A stretch of DNA of 64,000 nucleotides from Cypionkella sp. (lineage in GTDB: Bacteria; Pseudomonadota; Alphaproteobacteria; Rhodobacterales; Rhodobacteraceae), in assembly GCF_030652235.1 (NCBI RefSeq), contig NZ_JAUSBA010000008.1, positions 1 through 64,000 on the forward strand, written 5' to 3'. The position numbers and the translations under genes were made by a program. The notes below the pieces were generated by a model. That model searched no databases, was not told the origin of the DNA, and worked only from the letters and a program-made list of their open reading frames with translations. Of the stretch, positions 1-8,423 are shown piece after piece; the first letter of the stretch is position 1, and every line of letters starts with the position of its first letter.

Positions 1-254
1 GTCATGCCGCCGTGCCCTTCAAAACCTATTGAAGTCCATAATGAAATTGAAATCGCAAAGCAGAAACCCGCGCCACTTCCGGAGGTACCTTGCGGAAATC
101 ATGTGAAAACCACGCAGTGAAATCGTGAAGGAAAAGCGACAGAGCGCGATCAGAGAGTTCTGGCAGACCGTGCCGCGCGCGTGCAATATAAGGAGCGCGG
201 GCGCATTCCGAGAAAACCCTTGGGTAAAAAGCAAAACTTCAGTAATTTGCACAT

Positions 255-1322
255 ATGAAGCCTCAAGTGCCTGCCTTTCATGATGAATCGGACGCTCTCT
301 TCCTGGATGCTGAGGAGTTGGAACAGTCGTCCGAAGACGATCTTTGGTTCCTGCCCGGTCCGATGGAAGAGGAGCCGGATTATTTGCCGCCCGGACCACG
401 GGCAGAACAGCGTGAAGCCGAGGTCCTCGACGATTGGCAGAAGGCAGAGGCGGCTCATGCCGCGCGTCTTGCTCGTGTGGCCGGTCGCGTCGGCGCGCTG
501 GACGACCGTTTGAATCGCGGCCCGGAAGGATGGCGGCACAGGCTTGCGTTGATCGAAGCGGGAGACCTGAGCTGGTTCGCGGGTGACCGCATCGGCCCAG
601 ATCGGCTGGCACTCTGGATCTCCATGCGATTGTGTGGCGTACACGACGACACAACGGCGCTCGCGCGGGTCGGATGGGCGGTGCGCCGTCTGACAGGAGG
701 GCCAGGCCCAGAGGTGGACCTGTCTGCCTTCCTCGATCGGCGCGATCCCGAGAACCTGGATGATGAGGCCGAACCTTTCGCGGATCGCGCGGGCGGTTGG
801 CTTGATCTGATGGCACAAGCCGCCGAGCTGCACCCTATAACCCGTGCTTGCGCGGGTTATCACCTCTGGAGCCTCGCGGGCCTCGGGCAGCACGGCGACC
901 GGATGGAGGCGGCGGTTACGGCCGCGCGGATCGCGGCTAGCGAGGGCAAGGGAGCAGTCTTTGCACCTCTGGTCATGGGCGGGGCAGGGGGGCCGCGCGC
1001 CGGTGGCCCACCCGCTGCCCGCCTGGCGCGCTGGCTCGACGGGATGGACACGGCATGTCTGACCGCGATGCGACACCTCGACGGTATCGAGGCATGGTCA
1101 GCAAGGGCTGAAGCCGACATGACCGCGCTCTCGGGCAAGACCCCTCGCGCTTTGCGCGCTGTGTTGACCGAATGGCCACTCGTCTCCGCTCCGATGGCCG
1201 AAGCTCTGACTGGTGCCAGCCGCGCCGCCGTCCAGCGCAACCTCGCTTGGATGGAAGCGCGTGGTCTGATCCGCGAATTGACCGGGCAGGGCCGCTACCG
1301 GATGTGGCGTATTACGAACTGA
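255..1322 (+). CDS. DUF1612 / helix-turn-helix protein (RHE_PE00001-like)
   Basis: A 355-residue protein of a family common on rhizobial and rhodobacterial plasmids, with a central DUF1612-like region and a C-terminal DNA-binding domain. The last 40 residues (GASRAAVQRNLAWMEARGL onward, then GRYRMWRI) look like a winged helix-turn-helix; the N-terminal 70 residues are acidic. The molecular function of the family is not known; regulation or plasmid-related DNA binding is an inference from the C-terminus. The start follows no clear ribosome binding site, but the N-terminus matches the second, decayed copy that begins near 2276. I see no gene in the 254 bases upstream. Family assignment is from memory of the family's sequence style. 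Confidence 0.7.
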   Translation: MKPQVPAFHDESDALFLDAEELEQSSEDDLWFLPGPMEEEPDYLPPGPRAEQREAEVLDDWQKAEAAHAARLARVAGRVGALDDRLNRGPEGWRHRLALIEAGDLSWFAGDRIGPDRLALWISMRLCGVHDDTTALARVGWAVRRLTGGPGPEVDLSAFLDRRDPENLDDEAEPFADRAGGWLDLMAQAAELHPITRACAGYHLWSLAGLGQHGDRMEAAVTAARIAASEGKGAVFAPLVMGGAGGPRAGGPPAARLARWLDGMDTACLTAMRHLDGIEAWSARAEADMTALSGKTPRALRAVLTEWPLVSAPMAEALTGASRAAVQRNLAWMEARGLIRELTGQGRYRMWRITN

Positions 1323-1478
1323 AGGATGCGGCAGATTTCGCCGATCTTGTTGACGGCAGAGGTGTACTCCATAACCCGCGCGCCAGTAGGGTGCGAAGAA
1401 AACCGTTTGCAGATAATGCATTTGTTGCACTTATTTCATATATGGTGGTAGACAGCAGAAAACGGAGAGGAGACCAGC

Positions 1479-1943
1479 ATGAACATGTTGGCACACCGGC
1501 ATCTTCCACCGACCCCGCAGGACGCTGCGATCGCGCGTGTCTCGGGACAGGCCTTGTCGCGCTTTGCGGCAGCCCGAGGACCCTTGAAGCTTCGCGTTAC
1601 AGACGCGGAGCAGATGGAACCAATCGAACTTCCCGCCGGCGCTGTTGCGCTGCTCATGGAGATCCTTGAGGCGATGGCAGCTGGTCGCGGCGTCACCATC
1701 ATTCCCGAGAACGCCGAACTCTCGACAGTCCAGGCGGCAGAGGTGTTGAATGTCTCTCGGCCGTTCCTGATCAAATTGCTTGATGATGGCAGTATCCCGC
1801 ATCGGAAGGTCGGCAAGCATCGCCGCGTCCGCATGGAAGACGTCATGTCGTACAAGGCAGCCATCGACAGCGAGCGCGAAGCCGTCCTTGATCAACTGGC
1901 CGCCGACGCACAGGACCAGGACATGGGCTATGGCTCGAAATGA
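1479..1943 (+). CDS. Excisionase-type helix-turn-helix antitoxin of a PIN toxin pair
   Basis: A 154-residue protein with a MerR/excisionase-like DNA-binding segment at about residues 80-130 (LSTVQAAEVLNVSRPFLIKL, then DGSIPHRKVGKHRRV). This is the typical antitoxin found directly upstream of PIN-domain ribonuclease toxins in alphaproteobacteria; it should bind its own promoter and neutralise the toxin. A strong ribosome binding site (ggagagga) lies 8 bases before the ATG. Its stop codon overlaps the start of the toxin gene (ATGA, 1940-1943), so the two were translated as a coupled pair. The antitoxin looks intact while its partner is broken. Confidence 0.75.
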   Translation: MNMLAHRHLPPTPQDAAIARVSGQALSRFAAARGPLKLRVTDAEQMEPIELPAGAVALLMEILEAMAAGRGVTIIPENAELSTVQAAEVLNVSRPFLIKLLDDGSIPHRKVGKHRRVRMEDVMSYKAAIDSEREAVLDQLAADAQDQDMGYGSK

Positions 1944-2275
1944 GCCAGTACACGGTGCTGTTCGACGCGAATGTTCTCTACCCCGCGCCCATGCGGGACG
2001 CGCTGATGCAATTGGCTGTCACAGATCTTTTCAAGGCGAAGTGGACGGCTGACATCCATCGGGAATGGATCGACGCCCTTCTACGCAATGAACCTCATCG
2101 CGAGCGGGCGGCGCTGGAGCGGACCCGCGACTTGATGGACATGGCCACACGCGACTGCCTAGTCACTGGCTATGAGGCCTTGGTGCCGGCCCTCATATTG
2201 CCGGATCCCGACCCGGCACGTTCTGGCGGCCGCTATCGTCGGGCGCTGTGACGCCATCCTCACTCAGAACCTGAA
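1940..2275 (+). pseudogene. PIN-domain toxin (VapC-like), frameshifted and truncated
   Basis: The frame opens as a PIN ribonuclease (YTVLFDANVLYPAPMRDALM, first catalytic Asp in FDAN) and runs normally to LILPDPD near 2216. Members of this family continue there with DDRHVLAAAI. Here HVLAAAIVGRCDAILTQNLK is present but in another frame, consistent with loss of two bases at about 2218-2222; the original frame stops at 2251. Just after NLK the sequence switches to a copy of the DUF1612 gene at about 2276, so the end of the PIN domain is also missing. The product should be inactive, which leaves the antitoxin as an orphan. Confidence 0.75.
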
Positions 2276-2977
2276 GGTTCCTGCCCGGTCCGATCGAAGA
2301 CGAGGCAGACTACCTGCCGCCCGGGCCAAGGGCAGAACCGCGTGAAGCCGCTGTAATCGATGACTGGCGAAACGCAGAAGCAGGCGTTGCTGCGCGCCTT
2401 GCCCGTGTCGCCGGCCGTGTAGGTGCGCTGGACGATCGTTTGCGGCGCGCCCCGGAAGGTTGGCGGCACAGGCTTGCTTTGATTGAAGCCGCCGATCTGA
2501 GTTGGTTTGTAGGCGACCGGATTGGCCCGGATCGGCTAGCACTCTGGGTCTCACTCCGCCTATCCTCTGCTCAAGACGATACTGGGGCACTCGCTAGACT
2601 CGGATGGGCTGTGCGGTGCCTGACTGGCGGCCCGAGCCCAGAAATGGATTTATCAGCCTTCCTTGACCGCCGTGACCCTGAAAACCTCGGAGATAACGCC
2701 GAACCTTTTGTCGAACGCGCAGGCAGCTGGCTCGAACTGATGACACAGACTGGCCACCTGCATCCGATTACTCGGGCTTGCATGGGGTTTCATCTTTGGA
2801 GCCTCGCGGGGCTTGGACAGCAGAGTGATCGGATGGAAGCGGCAGTCACGGCAGCACGGGTCGCGACCGGCGATGGCAAGGGCCGTCTTTGCTCCATTGG
2901 CTATGGGCGGGGCAGGGGGGTTGCGTGCTGGTGGTCAACCGACTGAGCGTTTGACGCGTTGGCTCGACAGGATTGTC
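2276..2977 (+). pseudogene. Second, decayed copy of the DUF1612 / HTH gene
   Basis: This stretch is a diverged copy of the gene at 255-1322, beginning inside it at the segment FLPGPxEExxDYLPPGPRA and lacking the first 32 or so codons. The reading frame is followable through GWRHRLALIEAADLSWFVGD and HPITRACMGFHLWSLAGL, then shifts at about 2880 (GDGKG continues as AVFAPLAMGGAGGLRAGG in another frame). The copy ends near 2977, where the IS1380-family element begins, so the HTH region is lost. The left joint to the toxin gene falls in a short stretch (ggttcctgcccggtccgat) shared with the first copy, which suggests recombination. Confidence 0.7.
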
Positions 2978-3001
2978 AACGGCGGGGCGTGTTGTTCAGC
3001 G

Positions 3002-4345
3002 TCAGTTGGGCTGAGGCGGAAGCAATGCTGCAAACAACAGCCTGATCAGCGACTGGCGTGGGGATGAGGCCGGCAATGTCATGACGATGCAGGTTTTCTT
3101 CTCGACGATGGTGGCGGCGAGTTTGACCAAGTGCAGGCGCAGAGTATCGAACTGCGCATGCCGCCATTGGGATCGCTTTGGGCAGGCGGCCCGAAGTGTC
3201 CACCAGATCCAATACGCACAACCATGCAGCTTGAGCCGCATCTGATTGGCTGACACCTTGGTGCAGGACGTTCGGTCCGAGGCGAGATGGGTCTTCCATC
3301 CCTTGATGTGGTTCTCAGCCTGACCGCGGGCGGAATAGACCTTCTCGTAAAGATGTTTGCCACGCCCACCGTCGAGATTGGTCACGATGTAGCGTGTGTC
3401 GCGCCCCCGAGAACTGACCTCGACGCGGGCGACCACGCGGCGGGGTTTGGACCAGGAGCCTGCCGCATAGCTGAATGTCTTGAACCGTCTGACCTTGTGG
3501 CCAGTGTTGCGCACGTGACGCGCTGCCGTCGAAGCCTCCAGCGTCTGGACCTCCTCCTGAAGGCGCGCATTGCGGCTCAAGCCAAGCACATAACGCAAGC
3601 CCAGCTGGTCACACAGATCCAGAACCTCCGGCGTGCAGTATTGGCTATCCGCCCGCAGCAGGATCTCGGTCTTGGGCCAGTGCTTGCGGATTTCCCGGAT
3701 CAAGCGACGCAGATGTGCGGCACTCTCCGCCCCTTTCGGCCGACGGGCCGGACGTAGCAAGGCCCCGACGAGCCGTCCCTCCCCGTCAAAGACGACAATG
3801 GGCTGGAAGCCGTATTCGTCATAGTAGGCGTTGAACAGGCGCAACTGCTGGTGCCCATGGGCCGTATCAAATGTGTCGTCGATATCCAATACGATCCGTC
3901 CGGGCACACGGGCAAAGGATTGGCAGTAGAAACGGACCATCGCCCGCGCCATCCGGATCAGATCACGCCGGGTGGGCAAGTTCTCTATCCGCGAGATTGT
4001 CGGCTGCGAGCACAGCGCGGCCCCTGTCGGCGGGTTGCGCTCGAGCGCCATCTTGAAGGATGGATCATGCCGCAGATCAGCCGCATCGTTGCCATCTTCA
4101 TACCCCGCGGCAATCATCATCATGCGGAACCGAATAATATCTTCTAGACTGTGCCGGACCTTTGATGGATCGCGAGGATCGTCAAGGCAAGAAGCCAACA
4201 CGCCAGACAATCCCAGCCGGCGCTCAACTTCCCGCAGAAGCGTCAGGCCTGCATCCGAACTCATGTCCGCCCCATCGAAATTCATCAACACGGACTTGCC
4301 ATTCACAGGTGACAAAACTGGTGCGGTGGGGATAGATTGCTTCAT
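3002..4345 (-). CDS. IS1380-family transposase
   Basis: A DDE transposase of about 447 residues starting at the ATG of MKQSIPTAPVLSPVNGK; an upstream extension to 4405 would run into the neighbouring IS5 element, so this start is preferred. Catalytic candidates are Asp in IVLDIDDTFDTAHG, Asp in LLRADSQYCTPE and Glu in YSARGQAENHIKGWK, as in IS1380/IS1247-type enzymes. Length is normal for the family and no frame damage is visible. I could not identify convincing terminal inverted repeats; the left end must lie near 2977-3001 because the DUF1612 copy stops there, and the right end lies somewhere in or beyond the IS5 insertion at 4391. Confidence 0.85.
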   Translation of the reverse strand: MKQSIPTAPVLSPVNGKSVLMNFDGADMSSDAGLTLLREVERRLGLSGVLASCLDDPRDPSKVRHSLEDIIRFRMMMIAAGYEDGNDAADLRHDPSFKMALERNPPTGAALCSQPTISRIENLPTRRDLIRMARAMVRFYCQSFARVPGRIVLDIDDTFDTAHGHQQLRLFNAYYDEYGFQPIVVFDGEGRLVGALLRPARRPKGAESAAHLRRLIREIRKHWPKTEILLRADSQYCTPEVLDLCDQLGLRYVLGLSRNARLQEEVQTLEASTAARHVRNTGHKVRRFKTFSYAAGSWSKPRRVVARVEVSSRGRDTRYIVTNLDGGRGKHLYEKVYSARGQAENHIKGWKTHLASDRTSCTKVSANQMRLKLHGCAYWIWWTLRAACPKRSQWRHAQFDTLRLHLVKLAATIVEKKTCIVMTLPASSPRQSLIRLLFAALLPPQPN

Positions 4346-4390
4346 GGTGAGGGGGCCTGCCTTGGAAACTGTAGTTTTTGGTCGGAACAA

Positions 4391-5440
4391 GGCTCTGTTG
4401 CACAAATCGGCTGTTGACCGGATGTCCCCTTTCCCCGGACAGACTTATCCTGTGACTTCCGTGATGGGCGTGCCGAGCGCGGTGAAGCCGTTGAGCACGG
4501 CGACCCTGACCTGGAACTCCGCAACCTGACGGTCGAAGTCTCTGGCGGACAAGCGCTGCCCCAAGAGCTTCACACAGTGCATCTTGGTCTCTGCACGGCT
4601 TCGGCGGTGATACCCGCTCCATCGTCGCCAGATGGTTCGACCGACGCGCTTCGATGTGCGCAGGATCTCGTTGCGCGCCACAGCACCCGGGGTGTCCGGC
4701 TTCCATGGTTTGGCGTTCTTCCTCGGCGGGATGATCGCGGCGGCACCTCGGGCGGCGATGGCGTCATGGCACTTGCGCGTGTCGAAGGCACCATCGGCGG
4801 TGACGCTGCCGATCTGCTGTTCGGGCGGGATCTGGTCCAACAGTTCTGGCAGCATCGGCGCATCGCCCACGTCGCTCGTAGTGAACTCCGCCGCCCGGAT
4901 TTCCAAGGATTTCTCATCAATCCCGATGTGGATCTTGCGCCAGACCCGGCGTTTGCTGCCGCCATGCTTGCGGGCGTTCCATTCCCCTTCGCCCTCGACC
5001 TTGATCCCGGTGCTGTCCACCAGCAGGTGCAGCGGGCCGTCCGAGCCGCGGTAGGGGATGCTCACCTTCAGGGTCTTCTGGCGTCGCGACAGCGTGCTGA
5101 AGTCGGGCACAGGCCAGTCCAGGCCGATCAACCGTAACAGGCTCTCCACGAACCCCGTGGTTTGTCTGAGCGCCATGCCGAACAGCACCTTCATCGTCAG
5201 GCAGGTCTGGATGGACGCATCGCTGTAATCACGCTGCCGCCCGCGTTTGCCGGTCGGCGACGCTTCCCAGGTCATGGCCGGGTCGAACCAGATCGTCAGC
5301 GAGCCTCGGCGCTTGAGCGCTTGGTTATAGGCCGGCCAGTTCCTGGTCTTGTAGGTCGGGGGTGAAGGTCTGCTCATGCGGCCCAGCTACCACGCTGGAT
5401 TCACGGGATGAATCCCTCACGCGATTTGTGCAACAGAGCC
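4391..5440. mobile_element. Complete IS5-family element with 9-bp target duplication
   Basis: The 1050-bp element is bounded by inverted repeats ggctctgttgcacaaatcg (4391-4409) and its reverse complement ending at 5440. Perfect 9-bp direct repeats tcggaacaa lie at 4382-4390 and 5441-5449, the size expected for the IS903 group of IS5. It holds one minus-strand transposase gene. The target is the loop of a hairpin-like sequence between the IS1380 transposase start and the flanking DNA. Intact ends, intact gene and perfect duplication point to a recent insertion. Confidence 0.93.
4445..5377 (-). CDS. IS5-family (IS903-group type) transposase
   Basis: A 310-residue transposase with an N-terminal DUF772-like region (SLTIWFDPAMTWEASPTGKR) and a DDE core: Asp in LHLLVDSTGIKVEGEGEW, Asp in GSVTADGAFDTRKCHD and Glu in YHRRSRAETKMHCVKLLG, the family's Y-2-R-3-E-6-K signature. 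The gene is full length and sits in one frame between clear inverted repeats, so it is probably functional. It catalyses cut-and-paste transposition of its own element. Confidence 0.93.
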   Translation of the reverse strand: MSRPSPPTYKTRNWPAYNQALKRRGSLTIWFDPAMTWEASPTGKRGRQRDYSDASIQTCLTMKVLFGMALRQTTGFVESLLRLIGLDWPVPDFSTLSRRQKTLKVSIPYRGSDGPLHLLVDSTGIKVEGEGEWNARKHGGSKRRVWRKIHIGIDEKSLEIRAAEFTTSDVGDAPMLPELLDQIPPEQQIGSVTADGAFDTRKCHDAIAARGAAAIIPPRKNAKPWKPDTPGAVARNEILRTSKRVGRTIWRRWSGYHRRSRAETKMHCVKLLGQRLSARDFDRQVAEFQVRVAVLNGFTALGTPITEVTG

Positions 5441-5496
5441 TCGGAACAACCAAAAAATACAGCTTTTCATAAGGTTACGCCACCCTCACCAACCCC

Positions 5497-5640
5497 TTAT
5501 GCATAATCCGGACTAAGGCCTGACTCGGCCAATGTCTGGGTTGAGTCAGCCATATGTTTCAGCACCTGCAAGCTAGGAGAAGTCCCAAAAACAGCATTGA
5601 TGACGTCTCGTAGCACGCGCCATCTCCATAAGTCGGCAGT
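5497..5640 (-). pseudogene. Possible C-terminal remnant of an unknown gene
   Basis: Between the IS5 element and the sugar-importer promoter the minus strand is open for about 47 codons, reading TADLWRWRVLRDVINAVFGT and ending ADSTQTLAESGLSPDYA before a TAA. The composition is protein-like, with an amphipathic helix around the middle, but there is no start codon context upstream and an in-frame stop lies at 5641. I do not recognise it. It may be the tail of a host gene cut by the IS elements, or chance. The rest of 5441-5767 holds nothing else I can support. Confidence 0.25.
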
Positions 5641-5767
5641 TCAAATGTGGCGATTACCGATAATGCGGGCCCGGGTCTGGAAAAATTGGCGGCGTACTGG
5701 CGCGCTATCTGGAAAAGGACGAGCACAATGCTGGGGGTGAGATGGCATGAGGGGATTTAAAAAGCTC

Positions 5768-5823
5768 TTGACACGAATCCTTTGCGATGATGATTGTGGT
5801 AACGTTCTCAGAGAACGTTACCA
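5768..5823 (+). promoter_or_regulatory. Promoter and LacI-type operator of the sugar importer operon
   Basis: A consensus -35 box TTGACA lies at 5768-5773; 17 bases further is a weak -10 (tgattg at 5791-5796). Directly downstream, over the expected start site, is a perfect 27-bp palindrome (5797-5823) with arms tggtaacgttctc around a single central A. Its AACGTT half-sites are of the kind read by LacI-family repressors, and a LacI-family gene lies downstream at 10835. Repression with relief by the imported sugar is the natural inference. Confidence 0.75.
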
Positions 5824-5862
5824 TTGCGTGACGTCTTCGAACTGGAGGGGGAGACCAGGAGA

Positions 5863-7434
5863 GTGCTTCGCGATCAGACCAATTTCAGTCATTCAGAATT
5901 GACGAAGGATACCTTCGCGCTGCAGGCCATCGGTTTGCGCAAAACCTATGGAGCCACTGTTGCCCTGGAGCGAGGCGACATTGGTCTGAAGTCAGGTCAG
6001 GTTCATGCCCTGCTGGGGGAAAACGGCGCGGGGAAATCCACGCTGGTCCGGATCCTGGCGGGAGCAGTCTACCCTGATAGTGGAGAAATGTTTCTGGATG
6101 GGGCCCCCTATGCGCCGAGAAACCTCATGGAAGCACGGCAAAACCAGGTCGCCACAGCCTTCCAGGAACTCAGCCTTGTTCCAAATCTGACCGTGGCCCA
6201 AAATTTGCTGCTTCCCAAGCTACCGAAAGCTGGCCCGTGGTTCGTCTCTGCGAAAGACACAAACCGGGCGGGAGAGAAGATCTTGGCCCGTCATGGGTTG
6301 GACCGGATCGATCCACAGGCAGAAATCAGCAAGCTCCCGCTCGCCGATCGGCAGAGGATTGAAATCACGCGCGCTTTGGAAAATGCAGGCCGGGTTTTGA
6401 TCCTTGACGAACCGACCGCCTCTCTCGCAGAGACCGACTGGTTGTTTGAACGGATCTCGCTTGCGCGGGAACGACAGGTGGCGGTGCTCTACATTTCGCA
6501 TCGCTTGGCAGAGGTCCGGGAAATCTGTTCGGAGGCGACCGTCTTGCGAAACGGGTCTGCCATCGCTTCGGTGGGCCTCGCGGACGCAACTGATAGCGAC
6601 ATTTTCGAGATGATGGTGGGGCGCAAGGCGGCCCACCAACGAACGCCGCGGTCGACGCGGGCAAGCGGTGACAAGCGTGCCAGATTGGCCGTGAAACAGT
6701 TGGGCGGTCACAATCTTCATAATGTCAGCTTTGAATTGCGCCCTGGCGAAATCCTGGGTGTGGCCGCGCTGGAAGGGCAGGGGCAACAGTGGCTCTTCAA
6801 GATGCTGGCAGGTCTTGACCAGCCTGCCGAAGGGCAAATTTATGTGGATGACCAACCCGTCAAACTTGCTGGGCCGCGCGCTGCTCTGAAGACGGGAAGT
6901 GGCATCGCGTACTTACCAGAAGAACGCAAAACCGAAGGCATTCTTGGTGGGCTGAGCGCAGCGACAAATATCGTGCTTCCCGTGCTGGGCTCAGCGACCC
7001 GTTCCCCCCTGATTTCCCCGACACTTGAGACGGCTGTCGCGCAATCGTCAGCGGACAAAGTCGAGATGAGCACGCGGTATTTGAACTTCGCAATCGGGGA
7101 TTTGTCGGGAGGAAACCAACAGAAAGCGCTGATCGCAAGGACCCTCGCGACGGGAGCAAAAACACTCCTGTTGTTCGATCCATCACGCGGTGTCGACGTT
7201 GGCACCAAGCAATCAATTTATACGGCGATCAGGAATTTTGCGGACGAGGGTGGATCTGTCTTGTTCTATTCATCCGAATTACCTGAAATCGTTCAATTGG
7301 CAGATCGCTGCATGGTGATTTATGGCGGGCAGGTTGTTCGCAGTTTTGCAGGTGAGGACATCACGGAGCAAAACCTGGTGGCCGCAATGCTGGGCCATGT
7401 CACCTCCGAAAATACCATTGAGGTGAAAGCATGA
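5863..7434 (+). CDS. Sugar ABC importer, double ATP-binding subunit (RbsA-like)
   Basis: Cytoplasmic ATPase of a CUT2/RbsA-type carbohydrate importer with two ABC domains in one chain. The N-terminal domain has Walker A GENGAGKST and Walker B VLILDEPTA, but its signature region reads LPLADRQRIEITRAL rather than a clear LSGGQ. The C-terminal domain has LSGGNQQKALIARTL and LLLFDPSRGVDVGT, where the usual DEPT is DPSR as in many RbsA proteins; its Walker A is degenerate, also normal for RbsA. A GTG start at 5863 follows a good ribosome binding site (ggaggggg), whereas the longer frame from TTG 5824 overlaps the operator. It overlaps the permease gene by 4 bases and is first in the operon. Confidence 0.9.
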   Translation: MLRDQTNFSHSELTKDTFALQAIGLRKTYGATVALERGDIGLKSGQVHALLGENGAGKSTLVRILAGAVYPDSGEMFLDGAPYAPRNLMEARQNQVATAFQELSLVPNLTVAQNLLLPKLPKAGPWFVSAKDTNRAGEKILARHGLDRIDPQAEISKLPLADRQRIEITRALENAGRVLILDEPTASLAETDWLFERISLARERQVAVLYISHRLAEVREICSEATVLRNGSAIASVGLADATDSDIFEMMVGRKAAHQRTPRSTRASGDKRARLAVKQLGGHNLHNVSFELRPGEILGVAALEGQGQQWLFKMLAGLDQPAEGQIYVDDQPVKLAGPRAALKTGSGIAYLPEERKTEGILGGLSAATNIVLPVLGSATRSPLISPTLETAVAQSSADKVEMSTRYLNFAIGDLSGGNQQKALIARTLATGAKTLLLFDPSRGVDVGTKQSIYTAIRNFADEGGSVLFYSSELPEIVQLADRCMVIYGGQVVRSFAGEDITEQNLVAAMLGHVTSENTIEVKA

Positions 7435-8423
7435 GCACAGTTCAGAGTGATCTTTCCACGATAATCCGGTCAAACGAAAACCCATTGGTCCGTTTTGCGA
7501 CCGGGGCCGGGCTGATCGTCCTGACCTATGTTGCCCTCTACGCTCTCTATGCAGTCCAGCAGCCGAGAGCTTTGACGTCCTACTCCATCGCAGCGCTCAT
7601 CAACAATACGGCCCCCCTGGCGCTGGCTGCAGCGGGGCAAGCCATCATCGTCATCAGCAGGGGCTTCGATCTCTCCGTCGCAGGCGTGATTTCGATCTGT
7701 AACGTCACGCTCGCTGTTTACCCCATGGATGGACCGGGAGGCGCCTTGGCCTCTGTGGTGCTTTGCCTTGCCATCGGGGGAAGCGTCGGCCTGGTCAACG
7801 GATATCTGGTGGCCGTGCTCAAATTGCAGTCGATTGCTGCCACGCTGGCGACGATGATCATCTGCCAGGGCATTGCTCTGGTTATACTGAAGGCCCCGGG
7901 CGGTTCCGTTTCAGAATGGATCGTCTACGAGATGACGGACCGGATCTTTAGCGTCATTCCGGTCTCCGGATTGATCCTTGGCGGTGTCGTCTTGATCTGG
8001 TTGGCGCTTAAACGGACGTCCTTCGGCATCTCGCTCTATGCCATCGGTGCAGATGAAACCTCTGCGGCCCTCTCCGGCATCAATGTGACGCGCGTGCGCT
8101 TTCTGGCACATGTGCTTGCTGGCTGCACCTATGGTTTGGCAGGCTTCATGCTGAGCGCACAGACGGCCACAGGGAACCCCACGTCCGGTACACCTCTGCT
8201 CATGTTGTCTTTTGCCGCCGTCGCACTTGGTGGCACGGCGCTGACGGGCGGCCGCGGTGGTGTGTTTGCCTCAATCATGGGCGCGGCGACGCTGATCCTG
8301 CTGCAGAAGGTCCTGTTTTCGAGCGGCGTGTCCTCCTTCTACACAGGCATGTTCCAGGGGTGCATTCTTATCCTGGCCGTCGTCTTCAGTTCCCTTCTGG
8401 CGCGATTGGGAGATGCGAAATGA
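7431..8423 (+). CDS. Sugar ABC importer permease 1 (RbsC-like)
   Basis: A 330-residue integral membrane protein of the BPD_transp_2 (RbsC/AraH) family, with about eight to ten hydrophobic segments; typical motifs are GQAIIVISRGFDLSVAG (residues 60-80) and ALGGTALTGGRGGVFASIMGA near the C-terminus. Together with the next permease it should form the membrane channel energised by the RbsA-like ATPase. The gene starts within the ATPase stop (ATGA) and ends overlapping the next permease start (ATGA at 8420), so the three are translationally coupled. Two different permeases imply a heterodimeric channel. Confidence 0.9.
   Translation: MSTVQSDLSTIIRSNENPLVRFATGAGLIVLTYVALYALYAVQQPRALTSYSIAALINNTAPLALAAAGQAIIVISRGFDLSVAGVISICNVTLAVYPMDGPGGALASVVLCLAIGGSVGLVNGYLVAVLKLQSIAATLATMIICQGIALVILKAPGGSVSEWIVYEMTDRIFSVIPVSGLILGGVVLIWLALKRTSFGISLYAIGADETSAALSGINVTRVRFLAHVLAGCTYGLAGFMLSAQTATGNPTSGTPLLMLSFAAVALGGTALTGGRGGVFASIMGAATLILLQKVLFSSGVSSFYTGMFQGCILILAVVFSSLLARLGDAK

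Noticed and set aside
150-1076. Long minus-strand frame over the DUF1612 gene
   Set aside because: The plus-strand gene has a second, diverged copy whose substitutions keep the plus-strand protein; the minus frame is a shadow.
5824-5862. TTG start for the RbsA-like gene
   Set aside because: It lies at the edge of the operator and probable transcription start, without a ribosome binding site; GTG 5863 has a good one.
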